The translations under genes were made by a program, and so were the position numbers. Positions 1 to 12,876 of a stretch of 64,000 bases of DNA are shown here, piece by piece. The stretch's first letter is position 1; every line of letters begins with the position of its first letter. This DNA is from Homalodisca vitripennis (lineage: Eukaryota > Arthropoda > Insecta > Hemiptera > Cicadellidae), in the NCBI RefSeq assembly GCF_021130785.1, contig NC_060207.1:3804501-3868500 (forward strand). Direction: 5' to 3'. Under the pieces are notes generated by a model. That model saw only the letters and a program-made list of their open reading frames with translations, was not told the DNA's origin and ran no database searches.

Positions 1-645
1 TAATCCAAACGTCTACTGTTACAACTATAATCTGCGGTGTTCCTGTGCCGATGAATTAATTGATAACTTGACGGTACATACTTAACCAACTATGTAACAT
101 ATGTACTAAATTTTCAGTTATTTTATGCATAAACAGTTCGCAAGTTTTGGTATTACTCCTATCTAGCATTTAAGAAAGATCGTTTTAAACAAATTAAAAG
201 GAAAACCTCGAAAATACTATACTCAAATTAAAGTATTAGGAAGTCTGATGCAAAATACAAGTTGTTATATATACAGTTAATCATCAATGGTTTAGATACC
301 TAGGCCATACCTGGTCTTCATGGGTCACCTGGCCTACACAATTGAAAAATATAATAATGAACTCATTTCTTAAATTTATGCCATGTAATACTCAAGGAAA
401 CACATCCTGTGTAGGTAAAAAAATCTCAATTTATTTTGTCGTAACTATAACCTTAATTTAAATTTTATTCTTAAGAGCAGATTATTCGACAGGATAACAT
501 GAATATATATTTTCATGGGTTGATGATAAAAGTTTCATCGTAATGTATCAGAACAAAGAAAACACGACAGTTCGAGAACGAGGTATACGACAAATCATAC
601 CTGAACCCAGCAGCTGGTCAAGAGAAACACGAGCAAGACACAAAA
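1..645. other. AT-rich spacer, nothing recognised
   Basis: No open frame of useful length, RNA gene or repeat is visible here. The sequence is AT-rich with frequent stops on both strands and leads directly into the first tandem array. Confidence 0.6.
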
Positions 646-649
646 AACA

Positions 650-1733
650 ACAAAGTTTACAAACAACACAGTCACAGATGACGTTGTGTACCGCTGAATC
701 TCGTGTTGCACCACAGCAGTGAAGTTAGAACTGAACAGTCAAATATAACAAAGTTTGCAAACAACACAGTCACATATGACGTTGTGTACCGCTGAATCTC
801 GTGTTGCACCACAGCAGTGAAGTTAGAACAGAACAGTCAGATATAACAAAGTTTACAAACAACACAGTCACAGATGACGTTGTGTACCGCTGAATCTCGT
901 GTTGCACCACAGCAGTGAAGTTAGAACTGAACAGTCAGATATAACAAAGTTTACAAACAACACAGTCACAGATGACGTTGTGTACCGCTGAATCTCGTGT
1001 TGCACCACAGCAGTGAAGTTAGAACAGAACAATCAGATATAACAAAGTTTACAAACAACACAGTCACAGATGACGTTGTGTACCACTGAATCTCGTGTTG
1101 CACCACAGCAGTGAAGTTAGAACAGAACAGTCACTGAATCTCGTGTTGCACCACAGCAGTGAAGTTAGAACAGAACAGTCAGATATAACAAAATTTACAA
1201 ACAACACAGTCACAGATGACGTTGGGTACCGCTGAATCTCGTGTTGCACCACAGCAGTGAAGTTAGAACAGAACAGTCAAATATAACAAAGTTTACAAAC
1301 AACACAGTCACAGATGACGTTGTGTACCGCTGAATCTCGTGTTGCACCACAGCAGTGAAGTTAGAACAGAACAGTCAGATATAACAAAGTTTACAAACAA
1401 CACAGTCACAGATGACGTTGTGTGCCACTGAATCTCGTGTTGCACCACAGCAGTGAAGTTAGAACAGAACAGTCACTGAATCTCGTGTTGCACCACAGCA
1501 GTGAAGTTAGAACAGAACAGTCAGATATAACAAAGTTTACAAACAACACAGTCACAGATGACGTTGTGTACCGCTGAATCTCGTGTTGCACCACAGCAGT
1601 GAAGTTAGAACTGAACAGTCAGATATAACAAAGTTTACAAACAACACAGTCACAGATGACGTTGTGTACCGCTGAATCTCGTGTTGCACCACAGCAGTGA
1701 AGTTAGAACAGAACAGTCAAATATAACAAAGTT
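650..1733. repeat. Tandem array A1, 98-bp unit with 146-bp variant units
   Basis: Marker CAAAGTTTAC (one unit CAAAGTTTGC) recurs at 651, 749, 847, 945, 1043, 1189, 1287, 1385, 1531, 1629 and 1727. Spacing is exactly 98 bp except for two intervals of 146 bp (1043-1189 and 1385-1531). Each 146-bp unit is a 98-bp unit plus a 48-bp second copy of its own 3' half, the part around TCGTGTTGCACCACAGCAGT. Units differ by only a few substitutions (CTGAACAGT/CAGAACAGT, CCGCTG/CCACTG). The short open frames on the minus strand follow the 146-bp units and are by-products. Confidence 0.97.
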
Positions 1734-1735
1734 AT

Positions 1736-3180
1736 TATAACGAGAATTATGTCTATAAACTTAAGTACCGAGAGTCACCGTTATGTGTTACAATTGTAGC
1801 GTAAACGAATATTTAATTCGTTTTGAAAACTGTACGTCTGAGTGGAACATATTAATTTATTACTAAAATCTTTTCTAAAGATTTCGTTTTGCGATGTTGG
1901 TGATTAGTCGCGTCAATAAAATGTATAGAATATTCATACGGAAAACATTTTTAATTTCTATAAATAAACCCTCAATCGAACCTGACTAATCTTTATCATG
2001 TAAATACTTAGTAAAAGAACTACCGTTGGTTAAATATCTGTTTCCACAAAATTCCATATTTCTCTACCTGACCATTAGTTGAACAAAAAGAATTCTAGAA
2101 AGGATTGGAAGTTAAAATTATTAAACGTGAACATAAATCCTTCCAAAGCAATTTTTTATAAATGCCATAGAGGAACTAATAAAAGGAAGGACGAAATATA
2201 AAATAGGTAAAAAGAATGTGGTGATAAACAAAATTACAGTGGAAATGCAAACAGGTTAAACCGCAGCACAGGAATTGTAAGTAATGACTACCACTACACA
2301 TTGTAATTCTGAGTCGCATTTACCATCCAAACAGCTTTTAAACTAATTACACTATAGCAGTACTTTATTGTGAAATCGATTGTATTAAATATTACTAAAC
2401 ATGTTATGTGACATGAATGTACTCCTATATCTCTAATGACGACTGAATTTAATACATTCCATTTTATTACTAAAACTTTTCCACTTATAAAAGAAGTTAA
2501 ATTTATCTATAAGCTGAGACTTGTGACTTATTTCTCTTAGAGATAATGTTTCAGTGTTTTTGCTGGCTAATATTAAAAGTGGTTTAATAAAATCAAAAAT
2601 AAAACGCGATCAGTTACCTTTAAATTGGTTTTATTTTTTTCTCGAAGACGCTCTATTTCATATTACATTATTATCGTAAAACTTCATATTCATTAAATGG
2701 TGTATATTACCGTGTCCACTTCCTTGACAATGACCTCACTATATAATCCCGTTTTGTGAATTGTTTTATGAATTGTTATAACGTTATAATTGGTATACAC
2801 ATTTAAGTATGCCAAAACAAACGTAGGTTATACAGGTAATATAACTTACTATGTATTATTGTTATAATGAAACAGCATCTAATTTATGCCTTACTAGTTC
2901 CATGTACTAGTAATGTGTTGGCCATTCAGCTTACTACTAATGTAATGAAACAGATGAAACTAGAAATTCTGAAATCCATTTATTGGCAACCCGTTAGTAG
3001 ATATATTAATTAGTTAATTAATTATTAATTACTTAACTAATTTATTAATTAGTGTTTTATTGTACTTAGTCATTTATTCGGCCGAACACTATTGAGAGTT
3101 TACAGTCCACATAATATCTTAAATTAATGTGTATTACACAAAAGTGTAAACAACATGTTCGTTAGCCTAAATAGACGGAC
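1736..3180. other. AT-rich spacer between arrays
   Basis: No coding signal was found. A TTAATTA-rich stretch at about 3,005-3,055 is partly self-complementary (alternating ATTAATTA and TTAATTAG words) and could form a weak hairpin. Otherwise nothing is recognised. Confidence 0.6.
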
Positions 3181-3182
3181 AA

Positions 3183-4534
3183 AGTGGAATAACATTTCCC
3201 CATCAAGATACTAGCGAGATGGAACATCTGTTGGCTGGGACACCTGTCATGTACATGAAATATGCAGGTAATATTAGATGGAATAACTAATATTTCCCCA
3301 TCAAGATACTAGCGAGATGGAACATCTGCTGGCTGGGACACCTGTCATGTACATGAATTATGCAGGTAATATTAGATGGAATAACTAATATTTCCCCATC
3401 AAGATACTAGCGAGATGGAACATCTGCTGGCTGGGACACCTGTCATGTACATGAATTATGCAGGTAATATTAGATGGAATAACTAATATTTCCCCATCAA
3501 GATACTAGCGAGATGGAACATCTGCTGGCTGGGACACCTGTCATGTACATGAAATATGCAGGTAATATTAGATGGAATAACTAATATTTCCCCATCAAGA
3601 TACTAGCAAGATGGAACATCTGCTGGCTGGGACACCTGTCATGTACATGAAATATGCAGGTAATATTAGATGGAATAACTAATATTTCCCCATCAAGATA
3701 CTAGCGAGATGGAACATCTGCTGGCTGGGACACCTGTCATGTACATGAATTATGCAGGTAATATTAGATGGAATAACTAATATTTCCCCATCAAGATACT
3801 AGCGAGATGGAACATCTGCTGGCTGGGACACCTGTCATGTACATGAATTATGCAGGTAATATTAGATGGAATAACTAATATTTCCCCATCAAGATACTAG
3901 CGAGATGGAACATCTGCTGGCTGGGACACCTGTCATGTACATGAATTATGCAGGTAATATTAGATGGAATAACTAATATTTCCCCATCAAGATACTAGCG
4001 AGATGGAACATCTGCTGGCTGGGACACCTGTCATGTACATGAATTATGCAGGTAATATTAGGTGGAATAACTAATATTTGCCCATCAAGATACTAGCGAG
4101 ATGGAACATCTGCTGGCTTGGACACCTGTCATGTACATGAAATATGCAGGTAATATTAGATGGAATAACTAATATTTCCCCATCAAGATACTAGCGAGAT
4201 GGAACATCTGCTGGCTGGGACACCTGTCATGTACATGAAATATGCAGGTAATATTAGATGGAATAACTAATATTTCCCCATCAAGATACTAGCGAGATGG
4301 AACATCTGCTGGCTGGGACACCTGTCATGTACATGAATTATGCAGGCATTATTAGATGGAATAACTAATATTTCCCCATCAAGATACTAGCGAGATGGAA
4401 CATCTGCTGGCTGGAACACCTGTCATGTACATGAATTATGCAGGTAATATTAGATGGAATAACTAATATTTCCCCATCAAGATACTAGCGAGATGGAACA
4501 TCTGATGGCTGGGACACCTACCATGTCCATGATA
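3183..4534. repeat. Tandem array A2, 98-bp unit, about 14 copies
   Basis: Marker CATCAAGATACTAG recurs at 3201 and then every 98 bp without exception to 4475 (14 occurrences, 13 exact intervals; one unit has CTAGCAAG). Units are nearly identical, with substitutions such as GAAATATGC/GAATTATGC. Each unit contains the perfect palindrome CATGTACATG. The edge units are the most diverged: the first has a short deletion before the marker and the last reads CCATGTCCATG. The sequence is unrelated to array A1 despite the equal period. Confidence 0.97.
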
Positions 4535-6972
4535 TATAATAAGACTAACACGTCATCGGCCAAAGTATTGCATTCCATATTCTACTATTATCGTAATGTT
4601 TGTGATGTACGAGTATCAAAAATAATATTATAAATAATATAAAAAACTAACTATTATTATAAATGCGAAAGTATGTTTGTTTGTTTGTTACGCTTTCACG
4701 CTTAAACTATTAAACCGATTGTACTGAAATTATTACATTAGCATTCTTAAAGTTAATTTTAACAAATAAATGAGCAAATTATCTTTATACAATCCCTTCG
4801 GGTATACCCAACTGGTCTCTATAGTTATATTACATGAAACAAATATTTTAAATTGAAAATCCCATTGAATGTAATCAACTGTTCTGTGAAAACATTGTTT
4901 TATAACAGCAAAACAAAATTTAACAACCGTTTTCAATTTATTTACATTTGTAGTATTGAAAGCTTAGAGTAAGTTAACAACACTTTAACGTTTTCCGTAA
5001 CCGCTGATGATAATATATATTTTTATATATATATAATATATCTTTCTAACAGAGTAAGAAAATATCCAGATAAGAGAATTGTTAGGTTTTAGTAAACATG
5101 TACTTATAACTGCATATTTTAGCAAATATTCAGTATCCAATGCAGGCATCAAAGACCTTTGACTAACTTAATACCTAACGTTTACTGTAATTTTACAAAC
5201 TGTTATAAAACCCTTCTTAGTTGTCTTTTGACAGAAGTAGGCTTCTCAGACCTGTATATATATATTTTTATCCTTAATTGCTGGGGAAATAAGGCAAAAT
5301 CCGCAACGGGAAAAAACATTTTAAGACCGGAGTAATTTACAATGACCATAAATATGCACTTTTTACTTTTTTTATTGTGGCAACATGGAAACAATATTGG
5401 CGTCGCAACCAGAAGTGCTCATACACGTCCAAAGCCTGCAAACTTGCGAGCGGACCGCGCGTAACTGCTAGTAAATAATAAGTAGAGCACATCAATTATT
5501 GTGTTTCCTAATGTTTACTTCAAGCTAAACTGTGCTACTCCACGGTAGCAATATTCCTTGATATTCGTCACTCACAGGACGTTATATATTTATTATATTT
5601 ATCAATGTAAAAGGTTCCTTCCCATGCTCACACAATGAATTTTTTTTCCAGAAACCCACTCCTTCTATGTTATATTGTACTTTTAGCCATATTGAGCGAT
5701 ACTGAATACTATGTTTTCGCGGCCAAGTGAACCATGACTTTTCTTAAAAACTATGATAAACTGCCATTTTACTTTGTATCATTTCTAAAGTATTAGTACT
5801 TTTAAATAGTATTCTATTAATAATATACATTCTTGCAATTTATATGTAAATTATTTTTCTAAAATTCTAGCATTATAATTGTCTGAAAATTAATTAATCT
5901 GATAATTATTTATTTAATTTACATTGTATTTATTAACCTATTTATTAAATATGTATAATTAAGTCTATCAAAGTTTTATACATTTTTAAGTTTATTTTCC
6001 AAATAATTAATTATCTTTAATTATATTATTTTAATGTTCATCATTACCTGAAATAGAACTTTGAACAACCTCACGCTGCACTTAACTTTCCATCTCGTTC
6101 CACAAGTCACATTGTCAAAGACAACATTCTGTTCATTTCCATAGTAATTATACTTACAATAAGGGCTTTGTATCATTATTCTGAGAATACAAAATACCAA
6201 ATTTCGCTTCTGAGAGCGACACAACTACGATCGTTGGCAGGAAATTGCTAATATACGAGTACATGTTCTCCGGGACTTGTTATTATATTTCATTATTCAT
6301 TAGTATGAGGACATAAACATATTAGTGTTTTATTAAAATATCAAAGCCCATTACAATTAAATAGTAAGTAGAGATTTACTGTATGAGCATGTTTCAATAA
6401 AACCTGGACAGCTTAAGGTTCAGCGTACCTGTAATCCAAATAAAGTATGTTATATAAACCATATGTACCCATATAAGACCAAAAACTAGAGGACTTTAAA
6501 AGCCAACGGATTCTTTTTGGAATTTCTTGCTGCCCAATAATGGTTCTAGGACAGTTGGGCAAATATGACTTACGACGACTAGAGAAGTAGCACAATAATT
6601 TGTCATTTGATTCGAATTCTATAAAGTCCTCTTTATTGAAAATCAAAGAAAATTCTGGTATATTTATCTATTTACAATATTGAGCCAATTATTGAATAAT
6701 AATCAGTTATAACCCGGGCAATATTTCTATTGTAATTTGTTAATTGCCATGGGAGGTAGTCTATATGTTTACTATAAATAGACCTTTTTCACAGTCTTTA
6801 TACTCAGAAAGAAATTATATTTAAAATCTAAATAAGGGACAAAGCAAAATAATTGGAAATGTACTAAAAAACGTTCGGTCATACAAAAATAAATATTGAC
6901 ATGCAAATTTGCTAAGAAGAAAAACCAAAAAGTTATTATTTAATATGCATGGTTTCACTCGGCTTATACATT
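4535..6972. other. AT-rich spacer with one dispersed-repeat fragment
   Basis: Mostly featureless. At 4,657-4,735 a stretch reading ATAAATGCGAAAGTATGTTT, followed by ACGCTTTCACGC and AAACCGATTGTACTGAAA, resembles the terminal segment of a dispersed element that I recall being common in arthropod genomes; this is from memory and not verified. A GC-richer patch at 5,400-5,465 is not recognised. The open frames at 6,021-6,224 and 6,413-6,646 (minus) have no recognisable domain and are treated as chance. Confidence 0.5.
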
Positions 6973-6973
6973 G

Positions 6974-8212
6974 AATGCAACAGCAGCTCCGTGGTCAGAA
7001 CCACTCTACGCTGCATGCTGAACGTAAATGCGACGGCAACTCCGTGGTCAGAACCGCTCTACGCTGCAGGCTAAACGTAAATGCAACGGCAACTCCGTGG
7101 TCAGAACCGCTCTACGCTGCAGGCTGAACGTAAATGCAACAGCAACTCCGTGGTCAGAACCGCTCTACGCTGCAGGCTGAACGTAAATGCAACGGCAACT
7201 CCGTGGTCAGAACCGCTCTACGCTGCAGGCTGAACGTAAATGCAACAGCAACTCCGTGGTTAGAACCGCTCTACGCTGCAGGCTGAACGTAAATGCAACG
7301 GCAACTCCGTGGTCAGAACCGCTCTACGCTGTAGGCTGAACGTAAATGCAACGGCAACTCCGTGGTCAGAACCGCTCTACGCTGCAGGCTGAACGTAAAT
7401 GCAACAGCAACTCCGTGGTCAGAACCGCTCTACGCTGCAGGCTGAACGTAAATGCAACAGCAGCTCCGTGGTCAGAACCACTCTACGCTGCAGGCTGAAC
7501 GTAAATGCAACAGCAACTCCGTGGTCAGAACCGCTCTACGCTGCAGGCTGAACGTAAATGCAACAGCAACTCCGTGGTCAGAACCACTCTACGCTGCAGG
7601 CTGAACGTAAATGCAACGGCAACTCCGTGGTCAGAACCACTCTACGCTGCAGGCTGAACGTAAATGCAACGGCAACTCCGTGGTCAGAACCACTCTACGC
7701 TGCAGGCTGAACGTAAATGCAACGGCAACTCCGTGGTCAGAACCACTCTACGCTGCAGGCTGAACGTAAATGCAACAGCAACTCCGTGGTCAGAACCGCT
7801 CTACGCTGCAGGCTGAACGTAAATGCAACAGCAACTCCGTGGTCAGAACCACTCTACGCTGCAGGCTGAACGTAAATGCAACAGCAACTCCGTGGTCAGA
7901 ACCACTCTACGCTGCAGGCTGAACGTAAATGCAACAGCAACTCCGTGGTCAGAACCACTCTACGCTGCAGGCTGAACGTAAATGCAACAGCAACTCCGTG
8001 GTCAGAACCACTCTACGCTGCAGGCTGAACGTAAATGCAACAGCAACTCCGTGGTCAGAACCACTCTACGCTGCAGGCTGAACGTAAATGCAACGGCAAC
8101 TCCGTGGTCAGAACCGCTCTACGCTGCAGGCTGAACATAAATGCAATAGCAACTCCGTGGTCAGAAGCACTCTACGCTGCAGGCTGAACATAAATGCAAC
8201 AGGAACTCAGTG
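6974..8212. repeat. Tandem array A3, 53-bp unit, about 23 copies
   Basis: The marker CTCCGTGGTCAGAACC starts at 6987 and recurs every 53 bp, with no indel found at the points checked, to 8206, where the last unit is decayed to CTCAGTGGGC. Nearly every unit carries a CTGCAG (PstI) hexamer. The variable site GAACCGCTC versus GAACCACTC is distributed in blocks: GC units dominate the left half and AC units the right half. A second site, ACGGCAAC versus ACAGCAAC, varies more evenly. The period is not a multiple of three and no long open frame results. Confidence 0.97.
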
Positions 8213-9600
8213 GGCAAAATCCTTGGCCAGTAATATCTTTGTAATCCCGTAGGTTGTTTCAATTAAAGTATCCCTATTAGACTTTAATGATTTTGGCCCC
8301 AAGAACAAAAATCCACCATAATATAAGTTTATAATATGTTGTTCTTATAGAAACTTATAGTTCTCGAATCACTAAAACCTAAACAAGTGTTTAAAACCTT
8401 ACCAAGAGAGTTAAAAACTTTAATTATTTATTTATTCTGAAATTGCTTGTTGTGCTTAAAGTAAATTGTTTCAGGTAGTACTCCTCAAGATAAAGTTTGC
8501 AGTGTAATTTATATTTAGCTGTTTATTACTTAGAACAAACAAGTTAATACCATTCTTCAATACTTACAAATTATACTTATTTTATTTTATTTTTTCAGCA
8601 GAAATTGCTATCATTTTCATACGCTCTACAATAAATCAGCTAACCATATTAAAAGGCAAAGGAGTGTATTTAGTCTTTTATTCATAGAATTAAAATTATT
8701 ACTATAATTAGTCTTGAGAATGTTAACCACAAAATCACAAACATTAGGTACAGATATCACGAAAAAAAACTACTGCTTCTAGGTTTGTGTTGTTTCAATA
8801 ATAGTTTTTACTACTGTACAAGACAAAAAGCCATTCTCATTTTTGCAGAACATTGACAACTGGAACAACGGTATATCGATTTGTGAAGCACTTGAATTTG
8901 GCGAAAGCTGTTGTTTTTACTTCCATATTTTAACTTCCAACTCCGTACAGACAAATAAGCTAACTAACTTGACATAACTTAATAGTTCATTAAGTAATGT
9001 TATTAAAACAATGTAACTACATTGATTATTTAAATTTGCTTCCTTCAAGTAATTAATGTACATGGTTAAGCCATGGTATAGAATTTTACATTAATTATTG
9101 ATAATAATTTCCAAATCTGGTCCTCATTCAAAGTCTTTTATACTATATTTGCAATTAACAAATAAAACTCACCATTATCGGGTTAAAATGTAAAATCCCA
9201 TTCACTGGTAGTGATGGATAATTCCAGATAAACGGACGATTCAAACCAAGGGACAATAAAAAGAATAAAATATGCCCTTTTCCACACAAAAGTTTTCCGT
9301 TTCCTCCCAACGGAACCGAGTTTCCTGAACAAACAAACTTTATCCCAGCTTGTACATAAAACGACTCTGATTTACGAACAGTTTGTACAAGTAAAATAAT
9401 GTTTTCCAATCTTGTAGTAAAACCACACGCACTGTGTAAATAAGATAAAGTTAATCCAATATCTAACTATCAATGAAAACCTTTAATAATGTTAAGCCCC
9501 ACAATAACGTGTATTTGGCTGAGCGCCATGTGTTCTAGACACACACTTGTACTATAGTTCCATTCAATACCCAAGTGGGTTCAATATAAAATTAGGATAA
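8213..9600. other. AT-rich spacer, nothing recognised
   Basis: No domain, RNA gene or repeat was recognised. The minus-strand open frame at 9,155-9,409 (84 codons) has no motif I know and lies in ordinary spacer, so I do not call it a gene. Confidence 0.55.
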
Positions 9601-11916
9601 GAAGCTAAACAATTACTCGTCCATATACATGATATATAAAGTCTTGTGCAATATTCAGTATCAATCATGTAAGGTAAACAATTACTCGTCCATATACATG
9701 ATATATATAAAGCCTTGTGCAATATTCAGTATCAATCGTGTAAGGTAAACAATTACTCGTCCATATGCATGATATATATAAAGTCTTGAGCAATAGTCAG
9801 TATTAATCGTGTAAGGTAAACAATTACTCGTCCATATACATGATATATCTAGTCTTGTGCCATATTCAGTATCAATCGTGGAAGATAAACAATTACACGT
9901 CCATATACATGATATATAAAGTCTTGTGCAATATTCAGTATCAATTATTCGTTCATATACATGATATATAAAGTATTGTGCAATATTCAGTATCAATTAT
10001 TCGTTCATATACATGATATATAAAGTCTTGTGCAATATTCAGCATCAATCGTGTAAGGTAAACAATTACTCGTCCATATACATGATATATAAAGTCTTGT
10101 GCAATATTGAGTATCAATCGTGTAATTCTTTGTTTGAAGGTTATTTTTGTCTGGAAAATCCTGTTTCCTTCACAATCGTGTAAAGTAAACAATTATTCGT
10201 TCATATACATGATATATAAAGTCTTGTGCAATATTCAGCATCAATCGTGTAAGGTAAACAATTACTCGTCCATATACATGATATATAAAGTCTTGTGCAA
10301 TATTCAGAATCAATCGTGTAAGGTAAACAATTACTCGTCCATATGCATGATATATAAAGTCTTGTGCCATATTCAGTATCAATCGTGTAAAGTAAACAAT
10401 TACTCGTCCATAAACATGATATATCTTGTCTTGTGCCGTATTGAGTATCAATCGTGTAAGGTAAACAATTACTCGTCCATATACATGATATATAAAGTCT
10501 TGTGCAATATTCAGTATCAATCGTGTAAAGTAAACAATTACTTGTCTATATACATGATATATAAAGTCTTGCGCAAATTCAGCATCAATCGTGTAAGGTA
10601 AACAATTACTCGTCCATATACATGATATATAAAGTCTTGTGTAATATTCAGTATCAATCGTGTAAGGTAAACAATTACTCGTCCATAAACATGATATATC
10701 TAGTCTTGTGCCGTATTCAGTATCAATCGTGTAAGGTAAACAATTACTCGTCCATATACATGATATATAAAGTCTTGTGCAATATTCAGTATCAATCGTG
10801 TAAAGTAAACAGTTACTCGTCCATATACATGATATATAAAGTCTTGTGTAATATTCAGTATCAATCGTGTAAGGTAAACAATTACTCGTCCATAAACGTG
10901 ATATATAAAGTCTTGTGTAATATTCAGTATCAATCGTGTAAGGTAAACAATTACTCGTCCATATACATGATATATAAAGTCTTGTGCAATATTCAGTATC
11001 AATCGTGTAAAGTAAACAATTATTCGTTCATATACATGATATATAAAGTCTTGTGCAATATTCAGCATCAATCGTGTAAGGTAAACAAATACTCGTCCAT
11101 ATGCATGATATATAAAGTCTTGTGCAATATTCAGTATCAATCGTGTAAAGTAAATAATTATTCGTTCATATACATGATATATAAAGTCTTGTGCAATATT
11201 CAGTATCAATCGTGTAAAGTAAACAATTACTTGTCCATATACATGATATATAAAGTCTTGCGCAATATTCAGCATCAATCGTGTAAGGTAAACAATTACT
11301 CGTCCATATACATGATATATAAAGTTTTGTGCAATATTCAGTATCAATCGTGTAAAGTAAACAATTATTCGTTCATATACATGATATATAAAGTCTTGTG
11401 CAATATTCAGCATCAATCGTGTAAGGTAAACAATTACTCGTCCATATTCATAATATATCTAGTCTTGTGCCGTATTCAGTATCAATCGTGTAAGGTAAAC
11501 AATTACTCGTCCATATACATAATATATAAAGTCTTGTGCAATATTCAGTATTAATCGTGTAAGGTAAACAATTACTCGTCCATAAACAATATATATCTAG
11601 TCTTGTGCCGTATTCAGTATCAATCGTGTAAGGTAAACAATTACTCGTCCATATACATAATATATAAAGTCTTGTGCAATATTCAGCATCAATCGTGTAA
11701 GGTAAACAATTACTCGTCCATATACATAATATATAAAGTCTTGTGCAATATTCAGTATCAATCGTGTAAGGTAAACAATTACTCGTCCATAAACATGATA
11801 TATCTAGTCTTGTGGCGTATTCAGTATCAATCGTGTAAGGTAAACAATTACTCGTCCATATACATAATATATAAAGTCTTGTGCAATATTCAGTATCAAT
11901 CGTGTAAGATAAACAG
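9601..11916. repeat. Tandem array A4, 69-bp unit, about 33 copies
   Basis: The unit runs AAACAATTACTCGTCC, then a CATGATATATAAAG segment, CTTGTGCAATATTCAG and ATCAATCGTGTAAGGT. The period is 69 bp, with local 71-bp units (extra TA in TATATATA) near 9,676-9,818 and shortened units near 9,940-10,000. Two main subtypes occur, TATATAAAGTCTTGTGCAAT and TATATCTAGTCTTGTGCCGT; near the right end ACATGATA becomes ACATAATA. Because 69 is 23 codons, both strands stay open for long stretches (plus 10,622-11,554, 310 codons; minus 10,700-11,416, 238 codons). The translated repeats have no recognised domain and are most simply a by-product of the period. Confidence 0.97.
10122..10176. other. Non-repeat insert inside array A4
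   Basis: After ATCAATCGTGTAA the array is interrupted by roughly 50 bp of unrelated sequence (starts TTCTTTGTTTGAAGG, ends TTTCCTTCACA), after which the array resumes with ATCGTGTAAAGTAAAC. No target-site duplication or known element was recognised. It could be a small insertion or a captured flank. Confidence 0.7.
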
Positions 11917-12374
11917 TGATATTGTTCTATTTTTAATTTACTTAACAATGTTTTTATTTATGTAAAACTTAATCCACCCGTCCAATTAAAATACGCCCAG
12001 ACTTGTCTCTTGATTATTGTTTTCTACCCTCTTACATAGATAACGTCATTTCTTTTTTAAGCCATTAAATGACAAATAATTGTACAATTAATATTATAAC
12101 ATTTTGTTAATGGTATGAGAAATCCCAATTAAAATCGTATAGAGATAATTTGACTTAATGATTTCTAAACAAAATGTTGTGTTTTTAAACAATTTGAGAC
12201 AAAGTGCCACATATTAATATATCGCGTTATGTTTGCTGCTCAGTCAATCAGACTAAAGATGCGAGCTTTAAACACTCACAGCTTTACTTTACAAACTAGT
12301 CCTGTAACTGTGTATATAATTACGCATAAGCGGTAAAAAGGTTTATCAAATGCCTGCAGTGGTAATTTCTACCT
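11917..12374. other. AT-rich spacer between arrays A4 and A5
   Basis: No coding, RNA or repeat signal was seen. Confidence 0.6.
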
Positions 12375-12872
12375 AACAATTCTAATTAAATTCTCGATAC
12401 TTTTATACCGCAAACACTTAGCAAAGTTGTCAAGCGTGTACTGTATCGTGTACAGACTAAATTTAGGCTACACACGTCAACATTACAATCCTAATGACAT
12501 TTACTCCACTTTTTTACCGTCAACAATTAACAGGGTTGCCAAGCGTGTACTGTATCGTGTACAGACTAAGTGTAGGATACACACCTCAACATTACAATCC
12601 TAATGACATTTACTCGACTTTTATATCGTCAACAATTAACAGGGTTGCCAAGCGTGTACTGTATCGTGTACAGACTAAATTTAGGCTACACACGTCAACA
12701 TTACAATCCTAATGACATTTACTCGACTTTTATATCGTCAACAATTAACAGGGTTGCCAAGCGTGTACTGTATCGTGTACAGACTAAGTGTAGGATACAC
12801 ACCTCAACATTACAATCCTAATAACATTTACTCCACTTTTATACCGTCAACAGTTTAACAGGGTTGCCAAGC
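12375..12872. repeat. Tandem array A5, 109-bp unit in an alternating dimer
   Basis: Marker CAAGCGTGTACTGTATCGTG occurs at 12431, 12540, 12649 and 12758 (109 bp apart), with a terminal CAAGC at 12868. Units alternate between AAATTTAGGCTACACACGTC and AAGTGTAGGATACACACCTC, so the real unit is a 218-bp dimer. The leftmost unit (from about 12,375) is clearly more diverged. The last unit breaks off within GGTTGCCAAG, and transposase-like coding sequence begins immediately after it. Confidence 0.93.
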
Positions 12873-12876
12873 TGGG

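Noticed and set aside
650..4534. A CRISPR array, given regular repeats
   Set aside because: There are no unique spacers between short identical repeats. Whole units are repeated head to tail, and the genome is eukaryotic.
10107..11965. Long open frames in both strands of the 69-bp array as a repeat-protein gene
   Set aside because: The frames exist because the period is 23 codons and the unit has no stop in those frames. Both strands are equally open, there is no recognised domain, and indels in some units end the frames.
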